Below, in pieces: positions 24,721 to 35,419 of a DNA stretch of 64,000 nt. A program made the translations under genes and the position numbers. Numbering within the stretch: the stretch's first letter is position 1; every line of letters starts with the position of its first letter. The notes under the pieces are model-generated. The model saw only the letters and a program-made list of their open reading frames with translations, had not been told where the DNA came from and did not search any database. The DNA comes from Haliotis asinina (Eukaryota; Mollusca; Gastropoda; Lepetellida; Haliotidae), in the NCBI RefSeq assembly GCF_037392515.1, contig NC_090283.1, positions 25,622,249 to 25,686,248 of the forward strand, written 5' to 3'.

Positions 24721-25365
24721 TGACGCTTAATAATTCCATTACTATGATAAGAATAATCCCGAGTACTTAAGTCGTTTATGGTATTGTGTCATTGTTTAAA
24801 AACATCATGCAAAATGTATGTCATGAAAGTGAAAGTTTACGAAACGTAGCTAACAGAATTGTACTACCTAATGAGAAGTTTATAAAGAAGAATGCGATTG
24901 AAGGCGAGAGATTCAAATACACTCACATGCGTTTGTTTACATCCCGGGAGCTTCATATTCTGCTCAGTCTGATTTAGGGTGTGGGTGGTGGCTAATCATA
25001 TCTTTTTTAGCGTATTCATTTTAAAACAAAATGTCACGAATATTCAGATTGACAAATACTTTAAAATCAGTTTCGTATATATGCTTTGGGATTTAATGCA
25101 GCTGAGGTTAAATATTATTGCCTGTTTGTGATTCTTAGACCCTAATTGGCGATAACCACTTGGAAATATATCGTGATATCATGAGCACCGTCTGGGTACG
25201 CGTACGTACCCTGAACCAAGTCAGCGAGCCTGACGACTCTCAGTTACCACTAGCGATAAACAATTCTGACATGGATCTTCACAGGTTCCAGCTAAATGTT
25301 CGCTGGAGGGCCAGCGCCGGTTGTTGTTGTGTCAGACATACTGTTTCAAATACCTTCGGTTGTTG
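24721..25365. other. Non-coding stretch, nothing recognised
   Basis: AT-rich with short chance frames only (63 and 69 codons). A few words (ATCATGAGCACCG, CCAAGTCAGCGAGCCTGACG) recall a decayed family 1 SINE. No gene is supported. Confidence 0.6.
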
Positions 25366-25596
25366 GTGATCTCTAGCCTACTTTTATATTATGTATTGTC
25401 CAAATTGTGCTGTAGTTTTAACTTCATATGCTAGTTTTAGCCTCGAATTGTGATACTCTAGTTATTTTACCGTACTTTGATGACGGGTTTTATAATATCT
25501 ACATGTGCTGTATAATCATGTTTACTCTGGTCACGATTAGCTGAAATATTGCCGATGTGACGTTAAATTAGAACTCACTCACTCACTCACTCAAAT
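25366..25596 (+). mobile_element. 5'-truncated I/Nimb-like LINE tail
   Basis: Matches the end of LINE B: GTTGTTGGTGATCTCTAGCC, then TGATACTCTAGTTATTTTAC, then ATTGCCGATGTGACGTTAAA and (ACTC)n. Only the last 230 bp of the 3' UTR is present. Confidence 0.8.
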
Positions 25597-26022
25597 ACCT
25601 ACATGCCCTTATGGCCTTCAGTGCATCAGCTGTCACGTATTCTTCATATTATTTTGCATCTATCATGTTACCATAACTTACATTTTCACTTCCTGGTATT
25701 TCAGCGTTGTGGCGTAGGCTTGTCTACATCAGTCTGACAAATAAAAACTCATCTGTGTGGCACAGGCATCAATTTGATCTTGTAGAAACAGTGTGAAACT
25801 ATGTGCAGTGTACTGTTTTCTGCTTTTGTTTGTTTTTGTTTCTTTTTTTGTGTGTTTTTGTTATGTGTTTTCTTTGGGGAGGTCCTCTATTAGGCCTGCA
25901 AGTTTCATTCATGGCCTGTACATTTTAAAGTATGCAGGTAGCAGCAGGCCCTGATGGGTGCAGCCTTTGGACTATACGTCAGATACGTCACTGAGTGTGA
26001 TCTTGATACACCAAGGAAATAC
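25597..26022. other. Non-coding stretch
   Basis: No gene or repeat family recognised; includes a T/G-rich run at 25820-25870. Confidence 0.5.
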
Positions 26023-26275
26023 CAAGTGAGTGGGTGAGTGAGTTTAGGTATACGTCACAGTCAGCAATATTACAACTATATGGTTGTGGTCTGTAAATAA
26101 TCAAGTCTAGATCAGACAATCCAGGGATCAACAGCATGAACATCGATCTAGGCAAATGGGATACGATGACGTGTGAACCCAGTGTCCAAGCTTGACCACC
26201 CGATCCCGTTAGTAGCCCCTTACAGAAAGCGTTGGTTACTGAAGATCGAGTTTAACCCGGACCTTAATGGGTTTC
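26023..26275 (-). mobile_element. SINE-like repeat, family 1
   Basis: Starts GTGAGTGGGTGAGTGAGTTT on the + strand, includes GGTCTGTAAATAATCAAGTC and CTTGACCACCCGATCCCGTT, and ends with TTAACCCGGACCTTAATGGG. Confidence 0.8.
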
Positions 26276-27389
26276 CACCAAGTACAGCCACGGGAACTCG
26301 TGTCATTGAGAGGATGAATTCTTTTTTTAAATGCATAAAAACTTTGAGATGACTCCCGACTTGAAACGCTTCACAGTACAATCTATCCTGACAAGACCGG
26401 ACACCTAGGTGTACCCCACACACATGCAATCGAAAAAAGTTCATTTAAACATAATCTTTTTTGTTATTACTATAAGACGACTGAAAGCCGATTTTGACCC
26501 TCAACTAAACGACCTTACCGCAAATGGCGGACCAGTGAGAGGGTTTGGTTTGACCACATCCCCTTTACGCGGCCTATCGTCCTTGCTGTCGTCTGCCATT
26601 CGTAGCTTTTCACACATCTTGTGATATTGAACTGTCAAATTCCTCGCAACTTTGACAGAACATCAAGATGTAGATATGCCATGGATGACAGAAAGAAGAC
26701 ATTTTCATTTGACAGAAAGATTTAGGCAAATGCATACACTGCAAAGGAACAGAAACACAGGAGCATTCCCAAACAACACGCACCTAACGCTACCAATGCA
26801 CATCAGCTGACTAAATAACACCCGAACCTTCTCAAGCCTCGGGTACTTTTTTAAATTAAAATCGCCTTGCGTTTCCGTCTGGGAAATGCACACCATGTCG
26901 GAAAGCTCACGTAAAATCTGTAAATCATCATTCGTAACGACAGGGCGTCTGCTGATGTTGTCTGGGATGATTGTCACGAACTCTATAGAGTAGATTGGCA
27001 GCGCTAGTGACATGGTACATGTGACCAGCCAGCTCTTAAATGACCTGCATAGCTATGACATGAAAAGAACAGGTGAACTGCACATCCACAAACACCGAAG
27101 AACGCTCGTAGGCTATGGCCGATTGAAACTATTGCTGAAGGTATGTCAAAATTTGTAAATTTAGGCAGGGTGTCATGAGTGAAACAAACTGTTCAACCGC
27201 ATGTTAATGATGGGGTGACACTTGGGTCAGCTGCCAATTACAGGTTGATGGCCTTCATAGATCACGCGTAGAAGTACATTTATTGGAATCCAGATACGTC
27301 TAATGTGACATTTAGTATCTACAACATGTGTCACATTTGGGATTTCACTTCCTCAGTAAAGTACAAATTCTAGTACTTTTTTGGTTGAG
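26276..27389. other. Non-coding stretch, nothing recognised
   Basis: Longest open frames are about 100 codons on the minus strand (26705-27013) and 74 codons (26220-26444). Neither shows a domain or a splice-linked partner. No repeat family was recognised. Confidence 0.5.
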
Positions 27390-27482
27390 TCCCGTTTAGG
27401 ATTCGAACCCGCAACCTCAGAGTCAGGCACCTAATCGCCAGCACCCTAAGTCAGCCGCCTAACCCGCTCAGCCACCGCGACT
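27390..27482 (-). mobile_element. tRNA-derived SINE head (tRNA-Leu-like)
   Basis: On the minus strand: TCGCGGTGGCTGAGCGGGTT (A-box-like), a long variable region, then TTGCGGGTTCGAATCC (B box). The head resembles a class II tRNA such as tRNA-Leu. No CCA and no clean cloverleaf, so a retroposed copy is more likely than a working tRNA gene. Confidence 0.65.
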
Positions 27483-27644
27483 TCCACAAATGAAAGTCGG
27501 ACAACTGGTAGTCTAGACTGCGTGGTGGAAGTCATGTCATGACGCACTAATACAAACCACATGACGCGAACGTGTAGAGGGGAAAATGTATACGTATAGG
27601 ATTAAATTGTTAACATTCATTTATCGTCAGCTGCGACTTAGTGG

Positions 27645-27805
27645 ACATGAACGAGATCGGGTGGTCAGGCTAGTAGACTTGGTTGACACATGTCCTGTCA
27701 TCCCAATTGCGCAGGTTGATGCTTATAGTGATCACTGGATCGTTTGGTCCAGACTCGATTATTTACAGACCACTGACTGCAGCGTAAAACTGAACTCATT
27801 CAACA
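27645..27805 (+). mobile_element. SINE-like repeat, family 1 (truncated)
   Basis: GATCGGGTGGTCAGGCTAGT, then GACTTGGTTGACACATGTCC, then GGTCCAGACTCGATTATTTA, with a decayed tail. Confidence 0.75.
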
Positions 27806-27929
27806 ATTGCAATCCATCAATAGATGTATCGTTACAGCCCTATACAGATCAAAAGAGGGACCGTAACGTCACCCTACATAACGTCAGTTTCCTAACAGAT
27901 ACCAGGTTTTCCAAAATAATGTTTTTAAA

Positions 27930-28385
27930 AGAATTGAATTTATTGACTGACATGTAAATAAATAAGTATTTTATGATTGGAAGTTGAATTAGCAACTAAG
28001 ATTGTTAGTGGCTGTATCCTCGAAGGGGGTTGAAGTACCGTAAAATTATTGTCCTCCTGAGAGGGTACGTAAGTCCCAAAACGATTTAAGTCAGATTCAA
28101 TCTTCCACTTTTTTAATCGTAGAATATGTGTCATTTTAATTTGTGGCTAATCTAGCATACAGTCGCCAACAGCTGAGGGGATGGTGTAAATCTAGCCAGG
28201 GACCATGTAGGTAGCAGAGGTACTGTAAGTCCCCATGGTCCCTGGTATGGTGATCTACCCTCTGTTGTTTGCGATCCATGGCCTGTTTTTATATTGTACT
28301 GTCCAAATAGTCATACTATAATTTTTTAAGTTTCCACGCTAGTTTTAATACTAACTGTGATAATCTAGTGGTTTTATTAATATGG
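27930..28385 (+). mobile_element. 5'-truncated I/Nimb-like LINE tail
   Basis: Matches LINE B from about 40430 on: GATTGTTAGTGGCTGT, CTCGAAGGGGGTTGAAGT, GTCCTCCTGAGAGGGTACGT, the fold-back module with CATGGTCCCTGGTATGGTGA, and GATAATCTAGTGGTTTTA. It lacks the final hairpin and ACTC tail. Confidence 0.85.
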
Positions 28386-28512
28386 TGGAAATGCACAATA
28401 TTTTATAAAGATTCTATGACAGAATATTTTATTGAAATTTATTAACATGGTGGAAACGCACAATATTTTATAAAGATTCTATGACAGAATATTTTATTGA
28501 AATATCGAAATG
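28375..28512. repeat. 69-bp tandem duplication
   Basis: Two copies of a unit with ATGGTGGAAATGCACAATAT, then TTTATAAAGATTCTATGACA, then GAATATTTTATTGAAAT. They differ at a few bases. Confidence 0.9.
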
Positions 28513-28559
28513 CTACACGTTCCACATCTTCAGTCTGCCAAGGGTCAGATTTAGATACA

Positions 28560-29445
28560 ACAACTTATCAGCAATATTATCAGAAAACCCGATTAGCTAT
28601 GACAACTGGGAAAGGGTATAAAACAGGGACGACCACAGTCACAAATCATCCTGTGACTGTGGCGCAATAAACTCCTTGTTTATTTACTCAGGTAAGACCC
28701 TTTACTTTCTTCTACCTTGGCAAATCGTTACCATTACTGTTCAATGTTTTCTGTAAAACATTTTTGCTATCGTGACCACATGTTAAGATCCTTGGCAAGG
28801 TCGTTATGTTTAGGTGGAACGTGGTCGTTAATATATTTTAGACTGTTTTACTCTCTATTGCTCTGTTCAGGAGCGGCTAGGTACCCTAGTGGTTAAAGCG
28901 TTTGTTCGTCAAGCTGAAAGCCCAGGTTCGATTCCCCACGTGGGCACAATGTGTTAAGCCCATTTCTGGTGTCCTATGCTATTGCTGAAATATTGTTAAA
29001 AGCGTTGTAAAACCCAAATCGCTCCCTGTATTGCTGTTCTATGTTTTGTCTGTTTGATAATAGTGGTTTCGTGACTGTCGTGGAGCGTGTCGTGTATTGT
29101 TTCGATTAGTGTATTATGAGTGAATATCCTTCCGTGTTGAATGATACTTGTATAATGTATAGAGTATGTTCGAAACTGTGTATTTCACTATGTACTGCGT
29201 AATGTTGTTTTGGATATGCTAGTATTATAAGATGTATGAACGAAATCGTGTTGATGTTATGTGTTAGAAATGTATCTTGATTTATGTAGTATGTGTCGTG
29301 TATATCGACGTATGATGATTATGTACTTTGTATATCAGCATATAATGATAATGTATTTTGACACCTGATTACCGTGTCAATATGATCCAATAATTATTTG
29401 TACCTAATCATGTAAAAATCATCCCGTGACTGTGGCGCAATTTGT
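28560..29445 (+). mobile_element. Unclassified element with TATA box, hairpin and repeated short block
   Basis: A TATA box (GGGTATAAAACAGG, about 28615) precedes a perfect 10-bp hairpin (CCACAGTCAC / GTGACTGTGG, 28632-28661), an AATAAA (28666) and a GTAAG donor-like site (28693). The block AAATCATCCTGTGACTGTGG plus CGCAAT (28643-28668) recurs with one mismatch at 29416-29441. The layout parallels the insertion at 14887-17455. No ORF of note. A tRNA-derived SINE lies inside. The class is unknown. Confidence 0.4.
28868..29028 (+). mobile_element. tRNA-derived SINE, family 2
   Basis: GGTACCCTAGTGGTTAAAGC (A-box region) and CCCAGGTTCGATTCCCCACG (B box), then AATGTGTTAAGCCCATTTCT, then TATTGCTGAAATATTGTTAA and AAGCGTTGTAAAACCC. 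The family occurs again at 48295-48405, 52650-52826 and 53648-53816. Confidence 0.85.
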
Positions 29446-29509
29446 CTCGCTTCTTACAGCACGCGTTACTTGTGGACATATCAATGTTCCGTTATTTACA
29501 ACCATTCGT

Positions 29510-30010
29510 GTGTGAGTGAGTTAATATTTATCGTCATATAGGCAATATCGCAGCCATATCGTGACGAGAACAAGGTATAGTAATGTCGATCAAGAAAATT
29601 AAATACTAAAACTCCGTTGACGAAGAACAGTAAAATCACCAATATATCACAGATATCCATTTACTAATTTTAATAATTAATTCTAAAACAATTTAATTAT
29701 AGAGGACAGTGCAACATAAAAATGGGCTACATAGATTGCCCACAACTGAAGGAAGGGACAATGAGAACATTTAGTTTTCTAAATGCATGGATCTTACATT
29801 AAACATGGAGCCATACATTAAAATAACAAAAACACTACGATTAAAAACCTGGAAAACTTAAATTTACATCAGATGTTTTGGGACTTACGTACCCTCACAG
29901 GAGGACAATAACTTTACAGTGTTTTAACAATCTTTGAGGGTACAGCCACTAACACTTTGTGTTACTAATTTAAACGTCCAATTATAAAAGATTGATTTAT
30001 TTACAAATCG
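29510..30010 (-). mobile_element. 5'-truncated I/Nimb-like LINE tail
   Basis: Minus orientation. The left end GTGTGAGTGAGTTAATATTT is the reversed ACTC tail, followed by CGCAGCCATATCGTGACGAG. The right part holds GGGACTTACGTACCCTCACA and GTACAGCCACTAACACTTTG. Confidence 0.85.
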
Positions 30011-30143
30011 GATAACAGATCTAATTCTTTTTAAATGCAATAATTAAATGAGAACTGGAAATGTTAAACAAATACTTCATAGTCCGTGGTTTGAAATCAT
30101 GAAACCATGAAAAGCAGACAGTTATGAATATAAACAGTCTCAC

Positions 30144-30177
30144 TTGTGATGTTAGCAACCTAATCTCTCAGAGCGAT
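30144..30177 (-). pseudogene. Dead copy of SDR exon 1
   Basis: Aligns base for base with exon 1 of the SDR genes (23735-23768 and 50922-50955). The start codon reads ATC, codon 6 reads TAG, and the donor region reads ACAAGTGAG. The upstream region (30178-30890) also matches that of SDR copy 1. No matching downstream exons lie on its left, so this is a leftover of a duplicated exon 1/promoter block. Confidence 0.8.
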
Positions 30178-30890
30178 CTCAGCAGTAGGTGACTTATCAA
30201 CATACCTGTTTAACTGGGACTCAATGTCCTGTATGCTGAGGAATGCCATTCACGCCGGCCTTGAGGTGACTGCAGTATCTAGAGCAGAGACGGGTCACGT
30301 TACACATCACGACGTAAACACCGGTGCATTTGTGTGGTGATTCAACCCTGAATAATGACTTTGCACTGTGTGTTGACGGTAAGGCAATCTCTATGTCTGA
30401 ATACTTTGAAATCTCCCAGCACAACCCGAACGCTGAGCTGCCTATAATTTACATACATGATTGGTGTATTAATGCCTTTTTAATTTAATACTTCATTCTA
30501 ATGACAGCTATAGTGTTCACAGAGGAACGATATAATCGAAATATTATATTTGAGGATATTGACAGGGATTTGTGCTGTTTCCACAGCCGTTGCTCTGAAA
30601 GGCCTGTTTGTTGCATGTTATTTAGTTTATGCATAGCAGCTATTGACTCCTGTCAATAACTGAGCCCCTACTAGACTAACTAGTGACTGATATTATGAGC
30701 TACGTCCAAAACCGACGTAAGCAGTAGTCTGACTACCGCCTCAAATTGTTACGTAAAAGGGAAGATCATCCCTGAACCGACGAATGAAAGGATAATTTTT
30801 TAAAAAGCCACAATTGCCGGTGTTTATGCTGTGTCCCGAATGGAATCTGAAAGAATCACGTTAGTTCGTGACGGAGGAGGCAAACACCGA
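30178..30890 (-). pseudogene. Duplicated SDR upstream block (non-coding)
   Basis: Similar to 23769-24720 along most of its length, with indels. Shared words include GTATCTAGAGCAGAGAC, CATCACGACGTAAACACCGG and TTTGAAATCTCCCAGCACAA. Any promoter function is unlikely, as exon 1 is dead. Confidence 0.75.
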
Positions 30891-30914
30891 TCCTCCTTTG
30901 GTGTGGCTTGTTTC

Positions 30915-31110
30915 TTGTTTAGCGCCGTAACATTACAGATATTTCTCTTCGGTCTGTGAATTATCGAATCTGTACCATAATCAAGTACCATGAGTGTCGA
31001 TCAACACAATTAGGATGCGATGACATCTGATACCAATATTAGCAAGCCTGACCATCCAATCCCAGTTGCCGCTAACGACAAGCCAAGTCACTGAGTCTGG
31101 TCAACTTATA
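30915..31110 (-). mobile_element. SINE-like repeat, family 1 (degraded)
   Basis: TTTAGCGCCGTAACATTACA, GGTCTGTGAATTATCGAATC, then CAAGCCTGACCATCCAATCC. Confidence 0.65.
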
Positions 31111-31186
31111 TACTTCTGGAGATACTTCTTGTTGTTTTACGCAGCATTCAGCAATATTCTAAAAACGACGGCGGTCTGTAAATACT

Positions 31187-31460
31187 GGGACCCGTGAAGG
31201 TCTACCCGGGGTAGAATAGGCCTTCAGCAACCCATGCTAGCCATAAAAGGCGACTATGCTTGTCGTAAGATGCGACTAACGGGATCGGGTGGTCAGGCTC
31301 GCTGACTTGGTTGATACATGTCATCGGTTTCCAATTGCGCAGATTGATGCTCATATTGTTGACCACTGGATTGTCTGGTCCAGACTCGATTATTTACAGA
31401 CAGCCGCCATATAACTGGAATATTGATGAGTGTGGCGTAAAACTAATGCACTCACCCACT
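31187..31460 (+). mobile_element. SINE-like repeat, family 1 (nearly full length)
   Basis: Starts ACCCGTGAAGGTCTACCCGG, includes GGCGACTATGCTTGTCGTAA and GATCGGGTGGTCAGGCTCGC, and ends CATATAACTGGAATATTGAT then GGCGTAAAACTAATGCACTC. It forms an inverted pair with 30915-31110. Confidence 0.85.
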
Positions 31461-31507
31461 GTAAATACTAGCGGACCAGAGAATCTAGTGACAGAAGCAA
31501 CTGATAC

Positions 31508-31519
31508 TGATCTATGATA
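31508..31519. repeat. Target-site duplication of LINE A (left)
   Basis: TGATCTATGATA, repeated at 43644-43655 directly after the ACTC tail. Confidence 0.92.
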
Positions 31520-31577
31520 GGCACCCGTGAACGGCCACCTCCTCGTGGTGGGTGCTGGGTCACGCCAAGAGCCGTTC
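31520..31577 (+). ncRNA. HDV-like self-cleaving ribozyme, 5' end of LINE A
   Basis: First bases of the element, right after the target duplication. A double-pseudoknot fold is possible: P1 31520-31526 with 31550-31556 (GGCACCC/GGGTGCT, 7 bp), P2 31529-31535 with 31571-31577 (GAACGGC/GCCGTTC, 7 bp), P3 31537-31539 with 31547-31549 (ACC/GGT) and a loop TCCTCGT close to the HDV loop. GG at 31557-31558 can form P1.1 with the loop cytosines. A short GTCAC-like P4 region follows, then CCAAGA as J4/2 with a candidate catalytic C (31565 or 31566). Cleavage would fall exactly before the element's first G. Four P2 pairs differ from the LINE B copy by compensatory changes. Confidence 0.8.
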
Positions 31578-31944
31578 AAACCCCCGTGTGGACCCGGGTC
31601 AGCTAGGTCCATAGCACCCCCTTTGCTGGTCGCAAGGAGTGACCGAATTGGGCAACCTGTTTGCCGTGGGTTGCGTCCCGTGTCGGTGGAGGACGGTAGT
31701 TTGGTGGTTGAGGGCAGTAGCAGCCTGAACCGTGTTCCTGCTGCTCAACACACCACTTTGGCCCTTACTTCACCTAGACGGGTGGTAGAATCGGCCCGAT
31801 TCTATCAATCGGCTGGTCACGCCAAGCCCTGTGTATGGACTTGTATGTCATTACACACATTTAATTTGCAAATGTTTTACTTTTGGACTTGGTACATTTG
31901 TTTATATCAAATGTTCACGATTTTTCACACTGATGTTTTGAACT

Positions 31945-33419
31945 TTGCCTAGAGTCTTATGCCCAGAAGGCGGTGGCTCATGGGCCAATCTGGTGGATTT
32001 GTTATTTATAACTCTTCTGCTGGAGTATATCATCCGAGTATCCTTGGTGCTGCAAGTTGGAGACCCACTTGTTATTAGCATTGTCCTTGTGATACTCCGT
32101 GGTGGGTGGGGAGCTCGGATGATGAACCTTAAAGCACTAGCCATGGCTTACGAAACCCCTGTCACCAAGAAAGAACGTCCTCTTGACACAGAACCTGATA
32201 TTAATGAACTCAGACCCTACACATCTATTGACCATTGGCCACGTTTCATAGTACTTGAGACCGTTGACAAGACACCCCTTAAGCTGAACCCTTTTGCCAT
32301 TTCAAAAGGCATACAAGGCATAGCAGGAGATGTTAAAAACGTTAGACGTTTGCGTTCAGGGTCTCTTCTCATTGAATGCAGTAAGAGACAACAAGCAACT
32401 AATTTCCTGTCAACTAAGTCTTTTGTCGGCATTCCCGTATCAGTCTCTGCCCACCGAACACTTAACACCAGCAAAGGCATAGTGAGACACCGAGACTGCC
32501 TTTTTGCTGATATGCTGGAGATTGATATTGCCTCAGAAATGAAGGAACAAGGTGTGCTATATGTAAAACGTTTCACTACCCGGAAAAACAATGAGATCCA
32601 ACAAAGAAACACATATTTGTTCTCTTTTTCTACTCCGACTGCTCCCACATCAATAAAGGCTGGTTACTGTCAACTCAAAGTGGAAACGTACATTCCAAAT
32701 CTATTGAGATGCTTCAAGTGCCAAAAGTATGGGCATGGCGTAAATACTTGCACATTGTCTGTTGTGTGCGCTCACTGTGGTGAGAAAACACACACAACAG
32801 AAGATTGTGACAGTGATTTAAAAAATGCACCAACTGCTCAGGTGACCATTCATCTTCATCGAAACAGTGTCCAATATGGAGAGAGCAAATGGAAATAAAC
32901 AGAATAAAGTATACCCAAAACATCTCTTTTTCTGAAGCAAAAAAACTGGTGAAGAGATCTGATCTTCCAGAAAGTTATGCTACAGTAGCAAACGCATCAT
33001 CTGTGCGCAGCTCTAAAATAACAAAGTCATCTACAAGCTGCCAAACTACTTTGACTTGGGTCAACAGTGACTCTCCACAACTTCTATACCCAGCTATGTC
33101 ATCACAGACTGAAGAATCACTTCCTGGAACATCAAAGTCTTCTTCTGATCATAAATCATCTTCGCAGTCACGCACTGAGTCTCAATCTACAACTGATAGA
33201 CAACAAACTGCTAAAGGTAAATCTAAGCCTAAGCCTGATGTTTCAAAACAACAAAGTGGCAGAGCTCCCAAGGGGTCACAAAATAAAGTTCAATTGTTTA
33301 ATAAATACGGGTCTCTTGAAGACATAGATGTTTCTGAAAACGTCCATTCTAGGGCACATAGCTTGTCGCCCTCCAAAAGAGTGCGGGGTAAATCCCCAAT
33401 AAATACCCCTAAAAGATAG
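31945..33419 (+). pseudogene. LINE A ORF1 (gag-like, CCHC zinc knuckles), one frameshift
   Basis: First part 31945-32830: an N-terminal region without known domain, then PFAISKGIQGIAGDVKNVRR and VKRFTTRKNNEI as in LINE B, and the knuckle CFKCQKYGHGVNTC plus CAHCGEKTHTTEDC. In the A-run at 32818-32826 the frame slips. The third knuckle (CTNCSGDHSSSSKQC) and the rest are read in another frame to 33419 (Ser/Thr-rich tail). The product would bind LINE RNA. The methionine of choice may lie further in, near MMNLKALAMAYET (about 32119). Confidence 0.85.
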
Positions 33420-33424
33420 TTTAT

Positions 33425-34860
33425 TCCAATAATATTGTACAGTGGAACTGCAGAGGATTGAGGACTAATTTACATGAATTACAGCTATTAGTCCAAGATT
33501 TCACACCTTCAGCGATATGTCTCCAAGAGACATATTTAAAACAAACAGATACATTTGACCTTCGTCATTTTAATGCATATCATTCTTTTTCACCTCCGGG
33601 TGATAGAGCTACTGGCGGGTCATCCGTTTTAGTCAGACAAAACGTTATTCAAAGCCCTGTTTCACTTAATACTAATATGCAGGCTGTTGCAGTGAGAATT
33701 ACCTTACACGTAGCGTTTACGCTATGCTCTCTTTATATTTCGCCGTCTTCGACGTTCACTAAAACTCATCTTCAAGCTCTATATGACCGAAGCCCTGTAT
33801 TATAATGGGAGATTTAAATGGGCACAACCCACTCTGGGGTAGTGTAAATACAAACCCTAGAGGTAAATTGTTGGAGGACTTTTGTTCTGACAATGACTTA
33901 TGTATTTATAATGATGGTTCCAACACATATTTACACCCTGGGACAGGGACGTATTCTGCTCTCGACTTGTCATTGACAAATTCCGAACTATTAAATGAAT
34001 TCGAATGGTCAGTCCACGATGACCTGTGTGGAAGTGACCATTTTCCTACTATATTAAAAGCTGTAACTCCATCTGATGTTCCTCCATCATCAAGGCGGAA
34101 TTTTAAAAAGGCTAACTGGGCTTTATATGAAACACTGTGTGCTGAAAAACTTAAACCCGAACGTTTTATTGACGTTCCTGATGCTATCAAATCTTTTTCT
34201 GAGGAACTGAATTCCATAGCTGATGAGTGTATACCAAATTCCTCTGCAGTTCCACACATAAGAAAACCATGGTTCAACGATGAGTGCAAACAAGCTAGGA
34301 AGGCATGGAAAAAACAGAACATTATTTCCGTCGCCATCCTATGGTGCATAATTTCAATAAATTTAAGATTTTAAATGCTAAATGCTAAAGCACGGCGTAC
34401 TTTTAAACAGAACAAACGCCAATCTTGGCAAAATTATGTATCCAAAATAAATTCTCGGACACCCATGTCCAAGGTATGGAACATGATCCAGAAAATCAAA
34501 GGTAAAGGTACGAAATCTACTGTCCATCATCTTAAACATGGAGATCAATTGCTTACTGATAAATCAGATATTGCTAATAAACTGGGTGAAACCCTTGCTA
34601 AACACTCTTCCTCTTCAAATTATGTACCTAAATTTCAGCAATATCAAAAACAACAAGAAAAGAAAGCTATTAATTTCAATTCTGATAATGGGGAAGATTA
34701 TAATGAAACGTTTTCTATTCATGAACTCCATACTGCTCTTGATCAAGCTCATGACACTGCTACAGGAGCTGATAACATACATTATCAACTCCTGAAGCAC
34801 TTACCAGAATCCTGCCTAGAAACGCTTCTCAATATTTTTGATGATATTTGGACATCGGGT
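33425..34860 (+). pseudogene. LINE A ORF2, 5' part (APE endonuclease and linker), broken
   Basis: QWNCRGLRTNLHELQLLVQD opens the endonuclease domain; SAICLQETYL, FSPPGDRATGGSS, MGDLNGHNPLWG and GSDHFPTIL follow. A deletion near 33797 shifts the frame (before MGDLNGHN). A second shift in an A-run near 34312 and a duplicated AAATGCT near 34371 alter it again. The initiator ATG seen in LINE B is ATA here. LINE B interrupts the frame after DDIWTSG. Confidence 0.88.
34848..34860. repeat. Target-site duplication of LINE B (left)
   Basis: TTGGACATCGGGT, repeated at 40992-41004. It lies inside LINE A ORF2 (codons for WTSG). Confidence 0.95.
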
Positions 34861-34918
34861 GGCACCCGTGGCGAGCCACCTCCTCGTGGTGGGTGCTGGG
34901 TAACGCCAAGAGCTCGCC
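34861..34918 (+). ncRNA. HDV-like self-cleaving ribozyme, 5' end of LINE B
   Basis: Starts at the very first base after the target duplication. P1: 34861-34867 with 34891-34897 (GGCACCC/GGGTGCT). P2: 34870-34876 with 34912-34918 (GGCGAGC/GCTCGCC). P3: 34878-34880 with 34888-34890 (ACC/GGT) around loop TCCTCGT. Then GGG (P1.1), a minimal P4 (GTAACGC) and CCAAGA with a candidate catalytic C at 34906-34907. Helix order, the 2-nt J1/2 and the L3 sequence follow the HDV pattern. Families such as R2 use such ribozymes to free the 5' end of the LINE RNA from the host transcript. Confidence 0.82.
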
Positions 34919-35419
34919 AACACCCCCGTGTGGATCCGGGGGCATATTTGGTCCACCAACCTGTTGGCCGTGGGTTGCGGCCCTGTGTCGGTGGAGGACG
35001 GGAGTCTGGGGGTTGAGGGCACTGGGAGCCTGTAACCGCGTTCCCTTTGCTCAACACACCCCTTCGACCCTTACTTCACCTAGACGGGTGGTAGAACTGG
35101 CCCGGTTCTATCAATCGGCTGGTCACGCCAAGCACTGTGCATGGTAGATATATATTATTTGCACATGTCCTTATTTTTTGGGCCTTGGATATTTTGATCT
35201 TGTAAGATACATTTATTGATTACTATAAATTGCCTAGAGTCCTATGCCAGAAAGCGGTGGCTCATGGGCCAATCTGGCAATATTGACCTCCAAATTCAAT
35301 ATGTGTCCAATTACGTGTCACGGGCAGAACCACCCCGGCATTTAATTTGGTATGCAAGTATTGCTATTTGCGTCATAATTGCTGGAGTATAACATCCCTG
35401 TATCCCTGGTGTTGGCATC

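Larger units (their letters stand above)
31520..34860 (+). mobile_element. LINE A, 5' part (I/Nimb-like non-LTR retrotransposon), interrupted by LINE B
   Basis: 5' UTR with ribozyme, ORF1 with CCHC knuckles, then ORF2 with endonuclease. The copy stops inside ORF2 at 34860, where LINE B inserted with the target duplication TTGGACATCGGGT (34848-34860 and 40992-41004). It resumes at 41005. Outer target duplication TGATCTATGATA. Total length without LINE B is about 6.0 kb. Confidence 0.93.

Noticed and set aside
26705..27013. 102-codon minus frame
   Set aside because: No recognisable domain, no partner exons, and composition like the non-coding surroundings.
27390..27482. Possible functional tRNA gene
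   Set aside because: A and B boxes are visible but the cloverleaf is not clean and the variable region is too long; a tRNA-derived SINE fits better.
34219..34260. CTGATGAG word, as in hammerhead ribozymes
   Set aside because: It lies in LINE coding sequence, with no matching GAAAC core or stems nearby.
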